A stretch of DNA of 64,000 bases from Ectocarpus siliculosus (lineage: Eukaryota > Sar > Phaeophyceae > Ectocarpales > Ectocarpaceae): contig FN649727.1 of NCBI GenBank assembly GCA_000310025.1, forward strand, positions 7,653,398-7,717,397, read 5' to 3'. The notes under the pieces were generated by a model. The model ran no database searches, was not told the DNA's origin, and was given only the letters and a program-made list of their open reading frames with translations. Shown here one piece after another: positions 57,341-64,000 of the stretch (the stretch's first letter is position 1; every line of letters begins with the position of its first letter). The translations under genes were made by a program, and so were the position numbers.

Positions 57341-58748
57341 TTCTTGATGCCAAAGACCCCGCAAAATCGATATCTTTTTGGGAAAATTCGCCGCACTGAT
57401 TGTTGTTGTTGTTTTTTTTTTTTTTGTGTTGTGACCGATCCTTCGCGCTGTGGTCGTTGGTCTTACATATGATAGTACCGTAGTCTTTACGTCGGCATAT
57501 ATATTGGGAAAAATAAATACACACGCAGAAAGCAGAAAGACTACCAGACAGTTCGAGATACACCCACGGCAGCCGAACGGGATATGTGGTGGAGTCTTTA
57601 CAGTGAGTGGAGAAAACCGGCTGGGTACTGGACTTATTTCGAGTCTGTGTGTCTGCTACACTGATGATTTAAAGTGGTATCAGCTGGTGCTATGCATACA
57701 AGAAAGTACACATGAGAGAAACAACAACAAACAACAACATGTTCGCCATCTTTCCGCTCTGAACCACGCACTCGCTCTATTTCTCCCTCTCTCTGTCTGT
57801 GGTGATCTCTCTCATCATGCTCATCATCCATCATTCAAAATCTCAGCTCTCGCACCGCGGCATGTTTTTTCGTTGACGTCTCTTGTGCGTACGTACGAGA
57901 GAGAATGGCGTATTATTTACTGTACTTTCCAATCAACATAGATAGTGTACGTGTACGTTGCATGTGATCAACGATGATATGTACACACGGCGAATGATTT
58001 TCCGCATGCTGTGTGCCATCATTGATTGTTTCATCATACGTATGTGTGTATGGTGGGTGCTGCTGTGCTGCTGTCTGTGTGTGCTGGTGTGGGTGTGCAC
58101 CGACTCTCTCTCGCTGTTGTTGGTGCGAGCTCATGATGTGATATCAAGATACCATCGTCGGGAACAAGCACCCAGAAAACCTATTCTGGTAGAGGGGGGT
58201 AAAATAACCGTACCCTATTATTATTAGTATGCATGCAGTAGACGTGTGGAGGTACGCATACAGCACAGCAGTAGGTGCTTGACGGTAAGTCATCATGTAG
58301 TCTTGCTACCTACTACGTATGTGAGAGCAAATGTGGTTCACCGAGGTCGGCGTGTATCTGGAATACGGAGTTCGGAGCGTTGTTCGGGGTCGATCGTCGT
58401 CGCAAAAAGCTGCGTAATAAATGCAACCGGGCGAAACGTCTCTCCTTCGCTACGAATGAATGTCTGTAGACGAAAGTCCCGAACATACATCTCGTCCCGT
58501 GTTGATGTCCGCATGATGTATACGTAGTAATTTAGGCATAATCTACACGACATGCGGGTGATACTTGCCAACATACAACAACAACCCGTTTCGTACCAGC
58601 TTCATTCGCCCTTCTCGCATAACACGTATCGTGTGTAGACTAGGTGCTGTCGCTCCTTCACCGTTGGGCTCGAAAGAGCGCATAATTGCGCATACAACAG
58701 ATTTCGATCCGACGAAGTTGTTGGCAGTTCTTCTTCTGTTACTGAGCG
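57341..58748. promoter_or_regulatory. Divergent intergenic region
   Basis: Lies between the 5' side of the minus-strand RRM gene and the start of the plus-strand repeat protein. It contains a T-run at 57410-57425 and GT-rich stretches at 58040-58110. No conserved promoter element was recognised. A shared bidirectional promoter is inferred only from gene orientation. Confidence 0.3.
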
Positions 58749-61700
58749 ATGCCCCATCACCACTCGTCGGCGGTGGGACGACCTCCCGCAGTAAGCAGTA
58801 ACATTTCTCGTGGGGATTGGGTCAACAAGCTGAACGATGCCCGCCGAGAATGGATGGTTATGCTACACCGCTATCAGAACAGCAGCAGCAGCAGCGGGAA
58901 CGACTCCGATGCCCCCCTCGTCGGCAAGTTGCGGCAAGACCATGTCCAAACGGCAGGGCGGGAAGCCCCACACAAGAGAGATAGCACCAGCACCTCTCAT
59001 GGGCGCATGGTGCCTGCCGCTGATTTCTGTCTCCACTGCACCTCCATCATGAAAGTGGAGCTGGAGTGCACCAGTGAGGGAGAGGTCATCGCCGAGCGTC
59101 GTCGGGCCTGTTCAGTGTGCGAGACAGCAATGCGAGTGAGAGATTGATTGTAGCCTAACGGAAAGAACCGTACTTTGTATGGGAAACAACTTGACAATGC
59201 ATCTGATAGGTCCACGCGAACGGCACACACTTGGACGGACTAAGCAAACGGGGGGGAGCGGGGGTTCCTCCCCTGTCCACACGTAGACAATACAGATCGA
59301 GTGTAGGGCTCGTCAAACTTTCGAAAATGTGTGTCATGTACTGCTGTATTTCGAAGAGTATTGATACAGATGCATTAGCTCGCAACCGATACTGCCTGTA
59401 CGCAACCTACGGCCCTTCGTTGCAGGAAGAACTCACTCCAAATTGGCAAAGCACGAACCAATGTTCGTTCCAACGAGGCACCAACCACATGCATTTTCCG
59501 CGGGGATCATCTACGGCTTGGAAAACTACGAGCGAAAGGATGACGAGCAAGCGAGGTGCCGACTTCCTTCTTGATTCAGTTGTGGAAAGTGGCGTTCACG
59601 GGTCCGACGGTCGACCGAACAATAAACTCGATTCCGAGGAAGATACCCGATCGGCTAGGAGGGAGAGGATGCTGCGGGGCTTGACTCCGTGGACGCCACG
59701 CCCAACCCCGAAGTCAGCCTCCCCAACCCGGTCTGTCGGGAAGCCAGAATCAGCTGACGGAATTGACCCAGCTAGTCACGGTGTGGCCAGCAGTGACTCG
59801 CCGGGCGACCCGGTTGCTGGTGATGTTCCAGCTAGTGGTGGTGATCCAACTGTTCGTCAAGCTAAAACCCACGGTCCAGAGAGTGCCCCAGGTGAAATCT
59901 CGACAAATCCAGAGAATGCTGCGGGTGGAGTCTCGGTGAATCCAAAAAGTGCCTCATCGGTGGAAGTCTCGATGCATCTAGAGAGTGCCTCGGGTGGGGT
60001 CTCATCGAGTATTGCCCCCGTGCCCGCCGATGGAGAGTGGGCGGAACAAGTCAGAATCAAGGACGAGCTGATCTCTACGTTGAGACGGCAGCTAACGGCG
60101 CTGGGGGAGCAACCGATTGAAGAGGTTGTAACCCTAGAGGTAAGACTGAAGAAAGATCAGGAGCCTCAATTGTTGCTTCCACGCGTGAAGCGATGCGTTC
60201 GAACTTCCCAATATCGTTCGTTAGATGTTTTGTGTGCGTGGAGGCCGTGTGGTCTGCTCAGCCACGATTCCCCCATGTGGCGAAGACACGCGCGTTTGCC
60301 GCCGCCCCCTTGGAATAACTTACCCAACTAGGTTTGTTCTCGGGCATGGGTTTCCCTCCAATCCTCGTGTATCAAAGGCACGCTTTCAGCAAAAAACATA
60401 CATGGTCTCTTTTCATCGAATTCAACCACGTGTTGCAACCAGATTTGACCCACGACCGTCACACCGCACCTGGTCGTTTCGCCCTGTCTACCCACCGTTC
60501 CCTCCATCAAAGGAGGCCAAGAAGCGTTTACGAGAGGCTATTGACGCCCTGATGGCCGGGGACGCGTCTGCCGAAATGGAGCTCGCACTGGAAAAGTGGG
60601 ACAAGTATGTCACCAACCATCCCGATCACATCAAAGAGCAGGCCGCCGAAGAGCAGGCATGGGAAGCAGCAAACGAGCCAAAAAACAACGAGGCACTCCA
60701 TCTTATGAAGACTTTCGTTCCGCCCGATATCTTTCACGCTGGCCTTGACGGTCTCCGGGGAGGGGGGCTGACGCCGGCGCTCGCAAAGAGGATGTTCGAT
60801 CGCAAGGTAAAAAGGGTATAGCGCATGCGTAGAGACGGAGAAGGGGATATGCGTGCAACATCATGACGCGCCCAGACGAAATAAATTGTGCAAGTGCCTC
60901 GCATGCATCATGAAATTCCGTAGCCTGTCGCCAAAGAAGCTTTGAAAGACGCGCGCGTGGCCTCCTTTTCTTGGAGCATCCTTCATAGAGTTGTTTAGTT
61001 TACCTTCCTCTATCTAGTCGATCAACCCAGTATCCGTGGCACCATTTTCGTCGTTCGATGAAGCTCGGCCACACACCAATTCGCTTTGTCCTTGAGGCTC
61101 TCTTCGCTCAGCTACCCGCCCCCCCCAACTGTTCAGGTTCTCTGGCTCATTCGGGCGCCAATTGGAATGGTGTCAAAAACTCACGTGGTGGAGTTGAAGA
61201 GCAAATACCTGGCCAACGACCTAGATGTCGTAGAGAGTCGGGCCCTACATGCATGCCTGCCATCGACGTTCGAAAACGACGCCGACGGGGCGAAAACGGC
61301 GTGGCGAGCCGGCTTTCGCAAGCGACTGAAAGAGTTGTTGGACAAGGAAGCAGCAGGACAGCTCAAGCCGGCCGAACTTAGGCGCCCCGTGTACAAGGTA
61401 GGTACCTATAGCAGTCAAGGTGAATTTTTCACGTCACTTGTAGGAACTAAGGCAACGCCAGACGAGTTGGCGACTCCATCAATTACACCACTCGGCGGAG
61501 TACATACGTGCCTTCGCGCGGATCGGTGTACATGTGATGATTTGTTTTTAAACAATTTGGATAAGCCCCACCTATCTATTCCCAAGCAGGAGTCTTCGAT
61601 CGAATACTCGAAACCCGTGCACAACATGCCTCAGATCCTTCACGGGGGAGGGACAACAATGCTGAAGCAATCGCTCGTAAACTTTTGTGCGTAGCTCCTG

Positions 61701-63205
61701 GATTTGTGTGTGTACTGTACTTTCGGTATTCTCCTGCTCGCCGGACCACCACGTCCCAGATACTACTGAAGTCCGAGCCGTTTCTCTGTCGTCCGACGAA
61801 ACCCCGCTCGTCTCCGCGTTTGACGGGCAGGACATAGAAAAAGGGCCGTTCGACCCCGACGCAGCCGCCGAAGAGCAAGAAACCATGCGCAGCAGCGCGT
61901 TTGATGCGTCGGAGAAGCCGGTTGTGGGTGGAAAGCTTAAGGCGTCCGCGATAGCCGTCATAGGCGATGGACTAGGGGCGAAACTGAAGACTGGGCCACC
62001 CCCGCTAGACCCCATCAGCGACACGAAGGACGGCTCTGCAGACGTTGATGGGATGACCAGGTCAAGTAGAGAGGGGAGCCCCGCTTAGCACAAGGATACG
62101 AGCCTGTAATTTCGTTGCTTAATGCTTGGTCTTTAGTGGCAGGAAAATCCTCGGCATGCACGCCTTTCTCCGCGATGTTGGTGATGTTGATGTTTCTCAG
62201 TGATTGAAAAAGCGGTACTACATACCAACACCTGGTTACCTTTTGCACTATCACAGGTCAGCCCCAAACTCGCCAGCTTCAAAGTATCGACGACAAAGCT
62301 ACGCACTCTCGAGAGGCCAGCCGACCACTTGCTCGATGAAGAACATGATGAGTGAGCTGGGAAACCGCATCTCCCACAGAAGACAAAGCCAACGGCGGAG
62401 GTCGTCATTCAATGGAGTTCACGACGTATCTCAGATGCTTCGAGTCGCTTTCGATGACCCTATTGCGGAGGACGGACGGCTACGGCGGAGCGTGGATGAA
62501 GCAAGCTCGCAGGGATCGGATTATGATGCGGCGATCGAGCCAACAATTGATCCTGCGCCGCTGCCGTCGACTCAGCCCTCCCAAGCCGGGATGGCGGTGC
62601 CACCGTCCGATCCAAAGTCGAGCGTCGACACCAAGAAGACGAGCCCGAATCCTGGTGGACAGAGCGCCCCTCCGAGCATGAAGGACATGATGGCCGAGCT
62701 CGCGGCCAAGGCGAACGCGCGCGAGGGACGGTCTGCTTCACCTTTGCAGGAAGGCAATGCTGGGGCAGGTAACAACGTTGGGGTGGATTCTCCGATTGTT
62801 CCGCAATCGATACCGCAGCCACCCGCCACTCCACCACCCGATCCAAAGTCGAGCGTTGACACCAAGAAGACGAGCCCGAATCCTGGTGGGAAGAGCACCC
62901 CTCCGAGCATGAAGGACATGATGGCCGAGCTCGCAGCCAAGGCGAAGGCGCGCGAGGATCGGTCTGCTTCACCTTTTTTAGAGGACGGAAATGCTGGGGC
63001 AGGTAACAACGTTGGGGCGGATTCTCCGATTGTTCCGCAATCGATACCGCAGCCACCCGCCACTCCACCACCCGATCCAAAGTCGAGCGTCGACACCAAG
63101 AAGACGAGCCCGAATCCTGGTGGGAAGAGCACCCCTCCGAGCATGAAGGACATGATGGCCGAGCTCGCAGCTAAGGCGAAGGCTCGCGAGGAACGGTCAG
63201 CGTAA
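58749..63205 (+). CDS. Uncharacterised protein with C-terminal 77-78-residue tandem repeats
   Basis: Exons in consistent phase: 58749-59135, 59426-60139, 60513-60806, 61137-61397, 61444-61525, 61760-62060, 62257-63205 (stop TAA). About 1000 residues. Exon 1 has paired cysteines (CLHC and CSVC, with a third Cys between) that could bind zinc. Exon 2 is Ser/Pro/Gly-rich and ends in a helix, DELISTLRRQLTALGEQ. Exons 3-5 are helical (LREAIDALM, ALEKWDKYV, FRKRLKELLDKEAAGQ, SAEYIRAFARI). The last exon carries repeats with the amphipathic core MKDMMAELAAKAKAREERSA. Family not recognised; the short repeated helix recalls actin-binding WH2 or formin-tail peptides but lacks their LKKV signature. The start is the first ATG and is tentative. 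The 46-base intron 61398-61443 is unusually short. The stop TAA overlaps a GTAAGT that could instead act as a donor. Confidence 0.7.
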
Positions 63206-63331
63206 GTGCAATCTACATGGTCAAGTATCAAGACGTTCTCCCCTCCGAAGGGCATGATGCCCGAGCTTTGCGCTAAGGCAAGGGTGCTCAGGGAACGGTC
63301 TGCTTCTCCTTCCCCGCAGACGCCGTCGTGA
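62609..63331 (+). repeat. Coding tandem repeat, units of 231 and 234 bp
   Basis: Units start with GATCCAAAGTCGAGCGT at 62609, 62840 and 63074 (the last truncated by the stop). Each holds TKKTSPNPGG, then PPSMKDMMAELAAKA, then AGAGNNVG and PQSIPQPPATPP. Unit-to-unit DNA identity is near complete. A degenerate piece after the stop at 63239-63331 still reads KGMMPELCAKA, and an early relative (SMKNMMSELGNR) lies at about 62335. Confidence 0.9.
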
Positions 63332-64000
63332 GCGGGACGGGCTCTTGGTGAACAACGGGAAAAAACGATGATGTTGTTTAGACTACTAGATCATGCTTTC
63401 CCCCCCACAGTTTTGCGGTAGGCCAAGGTCCAACGACACCGAACAGGCTGAGTGTGTTTGCGCTGTTCGTGTCGGCTTGTCAAGAGTGGTGCCGGACGAA
63501 GGAATGTAGGGTGCACAAGGATACTCAAGGATCATACAAGGGCGCACAGGAATACCCTGGCATCATATGTATAATAAGCGGATCAATGTGCACGACCGTA
63601 ACGTCTGGATGTATGTAGAATAACAATCCATTCTACTAATATAAGTCGGGTGTGCTGTGTTTGTTTGTCTTTGTGCGTGTCTTCTTCGCGAAACCAGTGT
63701 CGGTTGGCCTTGAGGACCGGAAATGACCGACTGCACCCATCTCGGAGACCAAAATGCAAACCACAAGTAGATAAAGCGGTAGGACTATCGAGTGTATGTA
63801 CGCATATGCATATGTATGTGCGGATGGATGGCGAAAGAGTCTCTCGCTCGGATTAAACAACCGACACGAACGTCCCAGCAAGAGGTCATACCGTGTAGAG
63901 GATCTTAGCCTAATTCCGCTTCTCCGAGAACCAGTAGACATGCGAAAACATGGGCCGAACGTCGATCGCCAAGTGATAACCTCCGCGTTACGTTGTTGTT
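63332..64000. other. 3' flank, no gene seen
   Basis: Includes short tandem motifs (CAAGGATACTCAAGGATCAT near 63518) and ATATGCATATGT near 63806. No coding region was recognised. Confidence 0.4.

Overview
This window reads as nuclear DNA of an intron-rich eukaryote, most likely a stramenopile and probably a brown alga (inference). Genes are split into many short exons by introns of several hundred bases. Proteins carry long Gln, Gly, Ala, Pro, Ser and Asp/Glu runs. No operons or bacterial signals are seen, and an assembly gap of 154 N lies at 21199-21352. Exons were read by conserved protein motifs, splice signals and reading-phase continuity; none was checked by alignment software or RNA data.

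Layout. (1) 177-19908, minus strand: a DNA polymerase theta (POLQ) gene in about 28 exons. It runs from a short first exon at 19908 through the whole superfamily 2 helicase and a disordered linker into the exonuclease-like domain. The polymerase domain lies beyond the left edge. (2) 20.9-21.6 kb: a foldback repeat around the gap. (3) 22.1-23.8 kb, minus: an alpha-helical protein of unknown function. (4) 25.05-26.27 kb, minus: an unknown ORF with a decayed copy at 35.2-35.8 kb. (5) 28.2-44.65 kb: a 16-kb inverted-repeat structure with two colinear arms of 5-6 kb, internal palindromes, a 1-kb terminal-inverted-repeat insertion, and a 5-kb spacer with little coding. (6) 44.82-45.04 kb: a 217-bp MITE with perfect 52-bp terminal repeats and TA flanks; a relative sits in a POLQ intron. 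(7) 49.3-57.3 kb, minus: an RRM RNA-binding protein with a Gly/His/Ser-rich tail. (8) 58.7-63.2 kb, plus: an uncharacterised protein of about 1000 residues ending in near-identical 77-78-residue repeats. Genes 7 and 8 are divergent and may share a promoter region.

The best-supported biology is POLQ (theta-mediated end joining) and the RRM protein. The most unusual structures are the giant nested palindrome, the two GC-AG introns in POLQ, and the disordered insertions inside the POLQ helicase core.
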